From the NCBI GenBank assembly GCA_902795965.1, contig CADBNI010000032.1:1-62657 (forward strand): a DNA stretch of 62,657 bases, given 5' to 3'. The position numbers and the translations under genes are program-made. The notes under the pieces were generated by a model, which saw only the letters and a list, made by a program, of their open reading frames with translations, was not told the origin of the DNA and did not search any database. This document shows positions 40,625 to 49,728 of this stretch, piece by piece. The stretch is from an uncultured bacterium. GTDB lineage: Bacteria > Cyanobacteriota > Vampirovibrionia > Gastranaerophilales > Gastranaerophilaceae. The first letter of the stretch is position 1. Every line of letters starts with the position of its first letter.

Positions 40625-41458
40625 TTATTTTTCTGCGTTTTCGGAAAGGTTTTTCAAAATCGTATAAGATGCGTCCCAACCGTTAAGACCGCCTGTTGCT
40701 TTGTATTTTGCAATCTGTTTTGCGCGTTCTTTTTTCAGTTTTGCCTGAGTTTTTTGGAACTTAGCCAATTTCTTTTTGTTGGAATTTCTTTCCGTAATCG
40801 TAGGTTCTATGTATGCCAAAAAGTTTCTGTATTCTTGACAATTATATCCGGCTTGAATTTTTGAAGGATAATTGTATGCCAAATAATCATAGATATACAT
40901 CGTTCTTTTAAAGTTGCTTGGTTGACTTTTAATTGCATCCATTGCAGTTCCCGGCATTTTACCTAAAACAACAATCATGGCAAGCGGGTTATAACCTGCT
41001 TGTACCATAAGGTCAATCCCCGTAATATCGGCATTCATTTGATCTTTCTCGGACATATTGCTCAAAGAAATTTGATTTGCAATTAATGCTTTGTTTTGAA
41101 GATTTGTGTCCGTAATACTTCCCGCAAGTGCAGATGCTACGTTTGAAACAAATCTTTTTTTAGATGCGTTCGCATTAATTACAATACCCAATTCTTTGGC
41201 AATTACTGCAGCAACTTCGTTGTCGTTACCCGTATAGCCCAAATCGCTTTTTTGAATGTAGAGTTCGTTATTTGTGTTTGAAGTACTGTTTACGACTTCC
41301 GTTTCCGTTACGACAAATTTTGTTGTCGAAGGCAGGCTGTTTTTTGTCAAAACCTGTTTGCCCACTGTCGGTACTTTGTCAACCGCATTCCAGGTCGCTG
41401 AAAATGCGGGAACGGCAAGAATACCTGCCAATAATAATGATAATAATGTTTTTTTCAT
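40625..41458 (-). CDS. Exported M48-like pseudopeptidase
   Basis: 277 residues with a signal peptide (LLSLLLAGILAVPAFSATW). The M48 peptidase core is visible: NDNEVAAVIAKELGIVI corresponds to the zinc helix, and DITGIDLMVQAGYNPLAMI to the second conserved block. The HExxH motif has become KELGI (residues 88-92) and the third-ligand Glu is not in place, so the protein should not bind zinc or cleave peptides. The C-terminus is a Lys-rich coiled coil. It could act as a chaperone or scaffold in the periplasm. Confidence 0.75.
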   Translation of the reverse strand: MKKTLLSLLLAGILAVPAFSATWNAVDKVPTVGKQVLTKNSLPSTTKFVVTETEVVNSTSNTNNELYIQKSDLGYTGNDNEVAAVIAKELGIVINANASKKRFVSNVASALAGSITDTNLQNKALIANQISLSNMSEKDQMNADITGIDLMVQAGYNPLAMIVVLGKMPGTAMDAIKSQPSNFKRTMYIYDYLAYNYPSKIQAGYNCQEYRNFLAYIEPTITERNSNKKKLAKFQKTQAKLKKERAKQIAKYKATGGLNGWDASYTILKNLSENAEK

Positions 41459-41468
41459 ATTTTCCCTC

Positions 41469-42155
41469 CTAATCGGTAAATCTGTATTTTACTAATGCAA
41501 TAATTGCATGAAATCCGTCACGCCAAGTGATTTTTTTACCTTCCGAAAATTCTCTGCCGTAATATGATATCGGAAGTTCATACAACCTTGCTCCTCTTTT
41601 TAAAACTTTTGCGGTAATTTCTGGTTCAAAATCAAATCTGTTTGATTTAATTTTTATTCCTTTTATAAAATCCGCCTTAAACGCTTTGTAGCAGGTTTCC
41701 ATATCGGTTAAAGTCGAGCCGTAAAGAATATTTGTTAAAAGCGATAAAAATTTATTTCCTAACAGATGATGGAACATAAACGAGCGTGAGGGTTTCCCGC
41801 CCGATAACCTTGAGCCGTAGCAGACATCTGCTCTGCCGTCAAGAATTAATTGAATAAGCGGTTTGTAATCAACAGGGTCGTATTCCAAATCCGCATCTTG
41901 AATGATTATAATATCACCGCTTGCTTCTGCAAATCCTGTTCGCAGTGCCGCACCTTTTCCCTGATTGTAATCATGATACAAAACTTTATATGAATAGTTT
42001 TTGTAAAGCTCTCTTGTACCGTCTGTCGAATAATCATCAATAAGAATTATTTCTTTCTCAAGTCCGCAAAAATCAGCCTGTTCAACCTTTTTGATGATTT
42101 CCTCAAGGGTATTTACTTCATTGTAAACAGGAATTAATATTGTGATTTTTTTCAT
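41469..42155 (-). CDS. GT2 glycosyltransferase (DPM1/polyprenyl-phosphate type)
   Basis: 228 residues from ATG 42155. Family 2 domain with ITILIPVYNEVNTLEEI, LIDDYSTDGT, the DADLEYDP metal motif and GSRLSGG. No membrane spans. The closest pattern is dolichyl/undecaprenyl-phosphate mannose or glucose synthases. Ends 10 bp before the M48-like gene on the same strand, so the two may be cotranscribed. Confidence 0.9.
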   Translation of the reverse strand: MKKITILIPVYNEVNTLEEIIKKVEQADFCGLEKEIILIDDYSTDGTRELYKNYSYKVLYHDYNQGKGAALRTGFAEASGDIIIIQDADLEYDPVDYKPLIQLILDGRADVCYGSRLSGGKPSRSFMFHHLLGNKFLSLLTNILYGSTLTDMETCYKAFKADFIKGIKIKSNRFDFEPEITAKVLKRGARLYELPISYYGREFSEGKKITWRDGFHAIIALVKYRFTD

Positions 42156-42231
42156 ACTCAACCTTTAACATTTGTCTTATTTCAAAAAATATTGTACTAT
42201 AAAAACATACATTGTAAAACAGGTAAAAATC

Positions 42232-43926
42232 ATGATTAAATGCGATAACGAACTTATTAAAAACGGGCTTCATTTGCTTGAAGACAAAGATTATACGAAT
42301 GCTTTGGAAATATTTGATAATGCAAGAAAAATATATTCGGAAAATAATTCTGATGAATATGTTTCGGTTGCACTGAGTCTTATCGGTATGACAAAATATC
42401 TCGCAGATAAAAATAATTGTAGTGAAGCGTTAAAAATACTGAATGATGCACGTTATATGGCCGAATATTCGAAAAATAATACGGCAAGAATTATTAACGA
42501 ATATGCGCAAGGAACTGTTGACTTTGGCGAAGGGAACAATGATGTTGCCTTAATCCGTTTTGAAAACGCTAAAAATCTTGCAATAAATAACGGTGATGAA
42601 CTTTCGGTTACGGGTTATATTTTGACAAGAATAAAGCAGGTAAAAAACGGTATGGATTTTGAAACTCCGATAAAAAGCGATCCGCTTGTTTCGCTTGTAA
42701 AAATAGGACGCTCAATTACGGCGGTTACGGATATAAATGTGTTGTTGAAAGTTATTGCCGAAGAAACAAAAACTGCTATTCAAGCTGACAGGTGTACGGT
42801 TTTTCTCTTGGATAAAGACAACAACGAGCTTTGGAGCAAAGTAGCTTTGGGAATGGAAAGTCAGGAAATAAGATTTCCTGCGGATAAGGGGCTGGCGGGA
42901 TATGTTGTTAAGACCGGTGAACCGCTTAATATTGTTGATGCTTATGCTGATTCAAGATTTAACCCCGATATTGATAAGAAAACGGGCTATCATACCAAAA
43001 CAATCCTTTGTATGCCGATAAAAAACAATAATCAAGAAATTATCGGAGCATTTCAGGTCTTGAACAAAAAAGACGGTGTGTTTACAAAGAGTGATGAGGA
43101 TTTGCTTGTTGCAATAGGGGGTAATGCCTCTATTGCATTAGAGAATGCACAACTTTTTGAACAGCAAAAGGAACTCTACAAAGAACAAAAAGCTCTGTTT
43201 GAAAGTTTTATTGACACGCTTGCAACATCAATAGATGCACGTGACAAGATTACGGCAGGTCATTCAAGCCGTGTAAAACTTTATGCTATGCTAATTGTGG
43301 AAAAATTGGGGTGTGATGAAAAATTTAAGGAATTGGTTGAAAAAGCCGCAATCCTTCATGATATTGGCAAAATCGGAATAAGAGATTCGGTTCTTCAAAA
43401 AGAAGGTAAGTTGACGGACGAGGAGTACAAACATATTCAAGAACATGTAAAAATTACTCATGATATTTTGAATAAAATTCACATGTCAGAAGATTTTAAA
43501 ATAATTACCGAGATGGCTTGTTCTCACCATGAAAAATATGACGGAACGGGTTATTACAGACATTTGAAAGGCGAAGAAATTACTTTGGGCGGAAGAATTC
43601 TTGCGGTTGCCGATGTGTTTGATGCGATAACTTCAAAACGTCACTATCGTGACAAAATGCCTATTCAAAATGTTATTGATATCTTGATTAGCGGTAAAGA
43701 TAAGCATTTTGACGGAAAAATAGTTGATGAATTTTTACAGATATCAGTTGATAAAATTGTTCGTGTCTTTTTGACGGAAAATCATATTTTATTAAAACAG
43801 GAAGATGCCAAACTGTTGAGCCGTTATAATCTTAACGATATTCGCGAATTTATTACGGAAGAAAACAGTGAAAATAAATATATTGCCGAATTGTTTAACG
43901 GATATTATGCGGGGAAGAATGAATAA
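42232..43926 (+). CDS. TPR-GAF-HD-GYP signalling protein
   Basis: 564 residues from ATG 42232. A helical TPR-like region (about 1-140) is followed by a GAF sensor (160-310) and an HD-GYP domain (325-520) with ILHDIGKIGI (His376, Asp377) and HHEKYDGTGYYRHLKG. HD-GYP enzymes hydrolyse cyclic-di-GMP; the GYP triplet is GYY here, a change that need not remove activity since the metal ligands are kept. No response-regulator receiver domain. First gene of a five-gene operon; the next ATG overlaps its end. Confidence 0.9.
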   Translation: MIKCDNELIKNGLHLLEDKDYTNALEIFDNARKIYSENNSDEYVSVALSLIGMTKYLADKNNCSEALKILNDARYMAEYSKNNTARIINEYAQGTVDFGEGNNDVALIRFENAKNLAINNGDELSVTGYILTRIKQVKNGMDFETPIKSDPLVSLVKIGRSITAVTDINVLLKVIAEETKTAIQADRCTVFLLDKDNNELWSKVALGMESQEIRFPADKGLAGYVVKTGEPLNIVDAYADSRFNPDIDKKTGYHTKTILCMPIKNNNQEIIGAFQVLNKKDGVFTKSDEDLLVAIGGNASIALENAQLFEQQKELYKEQKALFESFIDTLATSIDARDKITAGHSSRVKLYAMLIVEKLGCDEKFKELVEKAAILHDIGKIGIRDSVLQKEGKLTDEEYKHIQEHVKITHDILNKIHMSEDFKIITEMACSHHEKYDGTGYYRHLKGEEITLGGRILAVADVFDAITSKRHYRDKMPIQNVIDILISGKDKHFDGKIVDEFLQISVDKIVRVFLTENHILLKQEDAKLLSRYNLNDIREFITEENSENKYIAELFNGYYAGKNE

Positions 43927-45445
43927 AACTTTATTAACAGCTTTAATACTTTGCGGTTTTACCTCACCCGTTTTTGCGGTCGGGTTTGATACGATTTTGC
44001 CTGCAAATCCTTTGACACCTCGAAATGTTTCGGAAAATGTTATTGCAATTCCCGTAAAAAAAGCAACTCTTACTCATAACAGTATTCATAACCAGTATGT
44101 ATTAGCTTTTGACAGGTTTGTGCAAAGTAATGTAAAACCCGCGTATAATGATTTTAAAATTCTTATAGAAACAGTAAGTTCAAATGATTATGTTTATATG
44201 AAACTTGCCGAAAATATGGCGGATATCGGATTGTTTGATTTGTCGGAGCTTGCGCTTTCAAAAGTCGAAGATAAAAGCATTTCCGATTTGATTGCGGAAG
44301 ATATAAAATTTTACTATTATCCCGCTAAAAAAATGAAAACGGAAGATGAAATATATCTTGGAGAAGTTTTTGCCAATATTGTTTATAACGATCAAAGCCG
44401 AGAGGCAACGACAGAACTTGTTAAGAATACTCATCTTTTGGCATATTGTGATTATGCAAATTATATTGCCGCACTCGGTTATCTGAAATCAAACGATTTT
44501 GCGGAGGCGGAGGTTTATATAAATTATGCAATTCAAATGAATCCGCAAAATCTTAATTATAAAAAATTGAAAGCGGAAATTCTCTCTCAAGGTAAAAAAC
44601 CGCAAAACGCAATAAAATTGGTGAATTACATTAAATCGCAAAAACTTTATTCGGCAGAATTTGAAAGAAAAGTAAATTCTTTGGAGCAGTATGTGTTGTA
44701 CAAATCCAAAAAGAATTATTCCGAAAAAATGTATCATTTGGGCTACTATTATTACTGTGAAAACGAAAATTCAAAAGCCGTAAGAACTTTGCAAAGTGCT
44801 TTGAGCAATAAAAAGAAATTGAATAAAGATATTTATTCGCTTTTGGCAAGAGTTTATTACGATTCGCAGGATTATGAAAAAGCTCAGGATACTGCTTTGA
44901 AGGCGATAAAAATTGATGATGATGATGTTCGTGCATTGTGTGTGCTTGGAGATTTGAGTTACAGAAACAAAGATTACAAAACTGCCCTGAAATACTACAG
45001 GCATGCGCAAAACGGAACAAAATCTTCATACGAACCTTCGGTTAAAATCGCGCAGACTTACGAAAAACTTAACAAGCCCGATAAAGCGACAGGAATTTAT
45101 GAAAAGTTGCTTAAAAATTATGATGATTGCTGTATAGCTTATTACAAAACCGCTTTGGAAGATAAAACCAGAGAAGTAACTTATCTGAAAAAAACAGTTG
45201 CGATAAATATGAATTTTGTTGATGCATGGATTGATTTGGGTCGTGTTGCGTTAGAAAAAAAAGATTTTTCTCAGGCAAAAAAATATTTAAGAATTGCAAA
45301 TTATATTGACGAAAATAATTTTAGATATTATTATTATCAAGGAATGCTTGCAAAGAAGCAGGGGCTTGACGGTGTTCCTTATTTCAAAAAATCGCTTATT
45401 CTGAATCCTGATTATCTGCCTGCAAAAGAGGAATTAAAAATATGA
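43919..45445 (+). CDS. Exported TPR-repeat protein
   Basis: 508 residues from ATG 43919, overlapping the HD-GYP gene by 8 bp. A signal peptide (MNKTLLTALILCGFTSPVFA) precedes at least eight TPR units in the second half (YLKSNDFAEAEVYINYAIQM, SKAVRTLQSALSNKK, YEKAQDTALKAIKID, YKTALKYYRHAQNG, FSQAKKYLRIANYID). It is a periplasmic scaffold in a signalling operon. Stop and next start overlap in ATGA. Confidence 0.88.
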   Translation: MNKTLLTALILCGFTSPVFAVGFDTILPANPLTPRNVSENVIAIPVKKATLTHNSIHNQYVLAFDRFVQSNVKPAYNDFKILIETVSSNDYVYMKLAENMADIGLFDLSELALSKVEDKSISDLIAEDIKFYYYPAKKMKTEDEIYLGEVFANIVYNDQSREATTELVKNTHLLAYCDYANYIAALGYLKSNDFAEAEVYINYAIQMNPQNLNYKKLKAEILSQGKKPQNAIKLVNYIKSQKLYSAEFERKVNSLEQYVLYKSKKNYSEKMYHLGYYYYCENENSKAVRTLQSALSNKKKLNKDIYSLLARVYYDSQDYEKAQDTALKAIKIDDDDVRALCVLGDLSYRNKDYKTALKYYRHAQNGTKSSYEPSVKIAQTYEKLNKPDKATGIYEKLLKNYDDCCIAYYKTALEDKTREVTYLKKTVAINMNFVDAWIDLGRVALEKKDFSQAKKYLRIANYIDENNFRYYYYQGMLAKKQGLDGVPYFKKSLILNPDYLPAKEELKI

Positions 45446-46089
45446 AACAAAACATTTTGATTGTGGAAGATCATGAGTTAACAAGATTTGGATTAAAAAC
45501 AACATTTGACGGAGTTGAATATGTTGAAAACATTTATGAAGCGGATTCTGCGGAAACTGCGATAGAAATTTTTAATAATAATAAAATTGATATAGTTATT
45601 ATGGATTTGGGTTTGCCGAATATGAACGGAATTGAGGCAACACGAAAAATTCGTTCATCAAACAAAGACGTAAAAATTGTTATACTGACTTCTCACAATG
45701 ATGAAAAAGAGGTTTTAAACAGTTTAAAAGCGGGTGCAAATGCTTATTGCTCAAAAGAAATCAATCCGCAAAGACTTGTACAGGTCGTACAATCCGTTGC
45801 AGACGGTGCCGCGTGGTTTGATCCGAGTATTGCGCATATTGTATTGAGGGCAAGTTCAAATGCTCCTTCGTTTGATAATGAAAATAATGCAAAAGATTAC
45901 GATTTGACTGCACGTGAGGCTCAGATTTTGAAACTTATGACCGAGGGTTACAGCAATATGGAGATTGCACAAATGCTTGTTATAAGTATAAATACTACAA
46001 AGGCTCATGTTGCAAATATTTTACAAAAACTTGAAGTTGATGACAGACTTCAGGCAGCTTTGAAAGCGTTGAAGAATAAAATTGTTTAA
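45442..46089 (+). CDS. NarL/LuxR-type response regulator
   Basis: 215 residues. A receiver domain (1-120) with ILIVEDHELTRFG and phosphorylation site VIMDLGLPNMNG, then a LuxR-type helix-turn-helix (150-212; LTAREAQILKLMTEGYSNME, HVANILQKLEVDDRLQAALK). A transcription activator or repressor answering a kinase that is not encoded nearby. Confidence 0.95.
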   Translation: MKQNILIVEDHELTRFGLKTTFDGVEYVENIYEADSAETAIEIFNNNKIDIVIMDLGLPNMNGIEATRKIRSSNKDVKIVILTSHNDEKEVLNSLKAGANAYCSKEINPQRLVQVVQSVADGAAWFDPSIAHIVLRASSNAPSFDNENNAKDYDLTAREAQILKLMTEGYSNMEIAQMLVISINTTKAHVANILQKLEVDDRLQAALKALKNKIV

Positions 46090-46098
46090 AGAGGAAAT

Positions 46099-46686
46099 AT
46101 GCCAAACGTTTTATTAGTTGACGATAATTCCAAATATTTGAAAGATGCTCTTCCTTTTTACGGTTATGAAGTTTTGACCGCAGGGGACGGTATTAAGGCA
46201 TTGAAAATTTTGGATAAGAATTATGAAAACATTGACATTATTCTTCTTGATGTTATGATGCCTAATATGGACGGTTGGCAAACATTGAGAGCCGTTCGTT
46301 CAAATGAGTTGTATAAACATTTACCGATAATAATGCTTACGGCAGTGAGTGAAGATCAAAAAATGGTGTCGGGATTAAAGAACGGTGCTGACGATTATAT
46401 CGTAAAACCTTTCATTTTGCCGAATTTGCTTGCGAGAATGGAAGCGGTTTTGAGAAGAACTTCAAAACCTGTACAAAAACAGGCTAAAACTACACTTTCC
46501 CCTTTAACATTGAAAGAAAAGGAAGTATTAAATCTTGTGGCTAAGGGGTGTTCAAATAAAGAAATTGCTGATAAACTTTTTGTAAAAGATGTAACGGTAA
46601 AGACTCATCTTAATAATATTTTTAAAAAATTAAAAGTAACAAACAGAACTCAGGCGGTATTGCTTGCTATGGGGAACAGTATATAA
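46099..46686 (+). CDS. Response regulator with LuxR-type HTH
   Basis: 195 residues. The receiver (1-120) is of the OmpR/CheY type, with VLLVDDNSKYLKD, the phosphoacceptor motif ILLDVMMPNMDGW and GADDYIVKPF. A LuxR-type helix-turn-helix (135-193) follows, with LTLKEKEVLNLVAKGCSNKE. The combination resembles the NblR/RpaA-neighbour regulators of cyanobacteria. GAGGAAAT precedes the ATG, 10 bp after the previous stop. Confidence 0.94.
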   Translation: MPNVLLVDDNSKYLKDALPFYGYEVLTAGDGIKALKILDKNYENIDIILLDVMMPNMDGWQTLRAVRSNELYKHLPIIMLTAVSEDQKMVSGLKNGADDYIVKPFILPNLLARMEAVLRRTSKPVQKQAKTTLSPLTLKEKEVLNLVAKGCSNKEIADKLFVKDVTVKTHLNNIFKKLKVTNRTQAVLLAMGNSI

Positions 46687-46697
46687 GGAAGGACAGT

Positions 46698-47231
46698 ATG
46701 ATAGATTACACAAAAGAAGAATTAGTTGAATTATTGAAGAAAAACCCTGACAAATTTAATGAATGGAAAGTTGGCCAGGATGAAATTGATTTGTCGGAAG
46801 TAGATTTTTCCGGTATAAATCTTGCTGAAATAGATTTTTCCGATGCTGATTTGAATTCAAGCTCTTTTGCGGATTGCTCTTTGTCATTTGTAAATTTTAC
46901 AAATACTGATTTGACTTCGGTTGACTTTACGCGTGCAAGAGTTTTGGAATGTGATTTTACGGACGCGCTTTTGACGGGTGCCGATTGCAGTTATGCTGAA
47001 ATGACTTATTGTAATTTTTCGGAAGCTGATATGGCAGGTTGTATTTTGTCCGAAACCGATTTGTCAAATTCGGATTTGACTGCTTCGGTAAATTTGAATG
47101 CAAGCCGTTATGATGAAGATACCGTATGGCCTGATGATGATATGCTCCCCGAGGATTTTGACGGTGCAAATCACAGAGATCTCTCGGCTCTCCAAGACGA
47201 GGAAGAAGAATCAGGCGCAAGTGATTGGTAA
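46698..47231 (+). CDS. Pentapeptide-repeat protein
   Basis: 177 residues. About 18 pentapeptide units of form A(D/N)LxX from residue 33 to 130 (VDFSGINLAEIDFSDADLNS, VDFTRARVLECDFTDALL) predict a right-handed quadrilateral beta-helix. The N-terminus is a short helical region (YTKEELVELLKKNPDKFNEW) and the end is acidic. Pentapeptide proteins are abundant in cyanobacteria. Last gene of the signalling operon. Confidence 0.93.
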   Translation: MIDYTKEELVELLKKNPDKFNEWKVGQDEIDLSEVDFSGINLAEIDFSDADLNSSSFADCSLSFVNFTNTDLTSVDFTRARVLECDFTDALLTGADCSYAEMTYCNFSEADMAGCILSETDLSNSDLTASVNLNASRYDEDTVWPDDDMLPEDFDGANHRDLSALQDEEEESGASDW

Positions 47232-47488
47232 AATTTTAGAGTAGGGCATCCATCACTCCTTCTATGCACGTCACATTTTTCTGCACAAAAGGTGTAACGA
47301 ATGAGGTGATATGCGATGATATCAGAAGAAATCAGGCAAAAAGTAAAATGCGCCCTTAACGTCATAGGACACATTTGATTTTATCTGTATTGTTGTAGGG
47401 ACTGCACGGGTCGTCGCACATTGGCAACCCTCCCTGCTTTTATTATAACTCCTTTTTTTATTTTTTCAAGTGTAGTTTTATGCTTATG
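47232..47488. other. Non-coding gap after signalling operon
   Basis: 257 bp. I see no gene with good support. A 20-codon frame at 47316-47378 (MISEEIRQKVKCALNVIGHI) has GAGGTG upstream but is very short. GGCAACCCTCCCTGC and GTAGGGACTGCACGGG could pair weakly. No clear terminator. Confidence 0.4.
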
Positions 47489-47683
47489 TTAAAAATGATA
47501 ATAATTTTTTAAAATTTCGCAAAGTTCCTCTTGCCAGGTTTGAACCTGATACTTTGCGTAATTCGGTATCTTGTTTTGCAGTTTGGCGAGCAAATTATAG
47601 CAAAATATGAGTTCGCACATAAGTATAAATTTGTCGTCTAAATCAATAAAAAAATTAATCAAACAAACAATCAAGTCAGCCAT
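47489..47683 (-). CDS. Possible 64-aa protein
   Basis: Frame with AAAGGAAT upstream of the ATG. The product begins with a hydrophobic stretch (MADLIVCLINFFIDLDDKFI) and continues CELIFCYNLLAKLQNKIPNY. No family recognised. It diverges from a short HTH gene across a 26-bp palindrome, the same layout as the pilin cassettes, which is the main reason to keep it. Confidence 0.4.
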   Translation of the reverse strand: MADLIVCLINFFIDLDDKFILMCELIFCYNLLAKLQNKIPNYAKYQVQTWQEELCEILKNYYHF

Positions 47684-47720
47684 ATTAAATTCCTTTAATT
47701 TTGATTACTATCTATATGTA

Positions 47721-47748
47721 TATAATTACTATACGTAGTAATTATAAT
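47721..47748. promoter_or_regulatory. 26-bp operator-like palindrome before short HTH gene
   Basis: Arms TATAATTACTA (47721-47731) and TAGTAATTATA (47736-47746) surround TACG, and TATAAT at 47743-47748 overlaps the right arm. A strong candidate autoregulatory site. Confidence 0.7.
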
Positions 47749-47781
47749 GAAGTCCATAGTAAAAAAGTCTATAATTTTCTT

Positions 47782-47985
47782 ATGATTATTTGTAAGTTAG
47801 ATGATTTAATTTGGCAACACAGGGCTAATGCAAAAGAAATTGCAAAGGTTACTGGGATTAGTACCAATACGCTTTCAAGGTGGAGAAATAATAAAACCGG
47901 TGCTTATGAAGCTAAAAATATAAGTTTGATTTGCAAATATTTTAACTGTAAGGTTTCCGATTTGCTTGAATACGTTCCTGATTAA
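47782..47985 (+). CDS. Short XRE/HTH regulator
   Basis: 67 residues from ATG 47782 (the open frame extends upstream without a good start). Helix-turn-helix NAKEIAKVTGISTNTLSRWR, ending CKVSDLLEYVPD, closest in this window to the cassette 5 regulator. It faces a possible 64-aa gene rather than a pilin. Its end overlaps the convergent CFeSP-like gene by 44 bp. Confidence 0.82.
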   Translation: MIICKLDDLIWQHRANAKEIAKVTGISTNTLSRWRNNKTGAYEAKNISLICKYFNCKVSDLLEYVPD

Positions 47986-49099
47986 GCGTTTTGACAAAAT
48001 CCGAAATTTCAAACGCGTTGACCGTTCCGATTACGATTTCAAAATCTTTGATTTCGTCTTCCAATTCTTCTTTCATGTGTGCCAAAAGCCCGGGAATTAT
48101 TATTCTGCGGTTTTTAATTTTGTCTTTCAGACCTGATTTTTCAAGCGTTTTGGCAGCGGTTTTTGCCGTAAATTTTTCTGCCGACCACGCGGTCAAAACA
48201 CTCATACCTTCCGCGGGAGCTACTAAAAGATAAGATGAAACGGGCAGGCTCTCAAGCTCGCTTGCGACAGCAAAAAACGTCAGCGCAAAGTTTGTTGTCA
48301 TAAATATCAATGAATTTTCATCGGGATTGTTAAATTCATAAATCCCCGATTCAACCTGCAAGGGCTTTTGTGGGTCTGTAAAAATATTTTGCCTCAAACT
48401 CATTAAAGATGAAATAATATTTTCGTCAAAGTCCTCAAAAACAATCATATTTGCGTATTTACAAATATAAAATGCCGCTTTTGCGCAAAGCAATTCCATA
48501 TTTTCCGTATGCTCAAAATATACGCAAACAGGGTCAGAATAATTTTCGTCCTTTTCCAAAACCGCTTTTTGCCTTATGTCAATCAAATCCCTTGATGTCG
48601 TTTGAAAATCTTTATCAAAAATTATATTTATCGGAAGTTTTTTGAAATCATCATAGCTGATAATATTAATATTTTGCGGTTTTTCAGACATATTTTTCAG
48701 AATGATTAAATCAATTTTTAAAACTTCGTTAACTCGTTTTGTTTCAAAATTAACTGCATTTTCAAACTTTTCTTTCCAATCGGGTTTGGCACAATCTATC
48801 ACAACGGCGATTGCGGTTTTGTTTACAAAAGTTTTTTCGTGTCTGTAAAGAACATTTTCTCCGCCTATTTTCAACCCGTTAATTTCAACGGTTTTTTGAG
48901 GTTGTTTTGAATTTTGGATATAAATTTCTTTCAGGTCACTTGGAGCATGACAGCATTTTTCGATATCAATTCCGTGTTTTGCAAGTTTCAGCGCAAAAGC
49001 CATACACGTCGGACAACCGCATTCTTTGCAGTTGGTGTGTTCCGCTTTTTTTGCCGCGGGAAGATATTTGAAAATCTGTAATCCGGAAAGCTCCGTCAT
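47942..49099 (-). CDS. Corrinoid iron-sulfur protein large-subunit-like (AcsC/CdhE-like)
   Basis: 385 residues. The N-terminus has the perfect 4Fe-4S motif CX2CX4CX16C (Cys24, 27, 32, 49) of the CFeSP large subunit. The C-terminal cobamide-binding region is recognisable by LLVAPAEGMSVLTAWSAEKF and RRIIIPGLLAHM. In the Wood-Ljungdahl pathway this subunit carries methyl-cobamide to acetyl-CoA synthase. It is shorter than the usual 440-450, and the middle barrel is diverged. ATGA overlap with the small-subunit-like gene upstream. Confidence 0.82.
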   Translation of the reverse strand: MTELSGLQIFKYLPAAKKAEHTNCKECGCPTCMAFALKLAKHGIDIEKCCHAPSDLKEIYIQNSKQPQKTVEINGLKIGGENVLYRHEKTFVNKTAIAVVIDCAKPDWKEKFENAVNFETKRVNEVLKIDLIILKNMSEKPQNINIISYDDFKKLPINIIFDKDFQTTSRDLIDIRQKAVLEKDENYSDPVCVYFEHTENMELLCAKAAFYICKYANMIVFEDFDENIISSLMSLRQNIFTDPQKPLQVESGIYEFNNPDENSLIFMTTNFALTFFAVASELESLPVSSYLLVAPAEGMSVLTAWSAEKFTAKTAAKTLEKSGLKDKIKNRRIIIPGLLAHMKEELEDEIKDFEIVIGTVNAFEISDFVKTLNQERIQANRKPYS

Positions 49100-49728
49100 A
49101 CCATTTCCCTCATAGTTTTTACCGCTCTGTAATCCGTTAATACGATATAATCCGCCCCTGCAGCCAATACCGCAGATGCTGCGGTTAATTCCAAATATAG
49201 TGCGGAATTTTCGTCTTTAGCCTCTTTTGTTTTTGCAGTTTCTTCGCAGGCAAAAGAAATAATCGGCTTGTTTAAATATTTGTCGTTTTCGAGTTTGATT
49301 TTTTCCATAATACTGTAACCGTATTCAAACCCGTAGCCGATACCGCCTATATCAGTATCAATAAGAATTTTTTCCAATCCCATATCAGATGTTAAAATAT
49401 TCATTTCTTTTGCAAGGTTAATATCAATAGGAGTTCGGATTATAACTGTATGACCGCCTTTTATTGCGTAAGGGACAACATTTTTGTAGTTGTTTTCGGT
49501 GATAATTCCTATAATACATTCGCGGTCAAGATTTTCAATCAGTTCGGGTAAAAATTCGTCCTCTCCCCTAATCATTAGGGGTTTTTTAATAAGAGGAAGA
49601 AGTTCTTTTAATAGCGGAACTTCTTCTCTTTCGGAGAATTTTAAACCTATAATATCACAATCCTTGTCAAGATTGTTTTTTGCATTTTTTGCAGGTAATT
49701 CAAGAATGAGTTTAGTTTTGTCTTTCAC
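49096..49728 (-). CDS. Corrinoid protein small-subunit-like TIM barrel (AcsD/CdhD-like)
   Basis: 210 residues, shorter than the usual 310 or so. TIM-barrel strands are visible ([49 protein letters not shown]). The [17 protein letters not shown] block and its coupling to the large-subunit-like gene support the CFeSP small subunit. The start is GTG, 17 bp inside the end of ftsH, with a weak ribosome-binding site. No CO dehydrogenase, acetyl-CoA synthase or methyltransferase gene is in the window. Confidence 0.72.
   Translation of the reverse strand: MKDKTKLILELPAKNAKNNLDKDCDIIGLKFSEREEVPLLKELLPLIKKPLMIRGEDEFLPELIENLDRECIIGIITENNYKNVVPYAIKGGHTVIIRTPIDINLAKEMNILTSDMGLEKILIDTDIGGIGYGFEYGYSIMEKIKLENDKYLNKPIISFACEETAKTKEAKDENSALYLELTAASAVLAAGADYIVLTDYRAVKTMREMV

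Noticed and set aside
47316-47378. 20-codon frame MISEEIRQKVKCALNVIGHI
   Set aside because: It has a fair upstream GAGGTG, but it is too short to support without conservation data.
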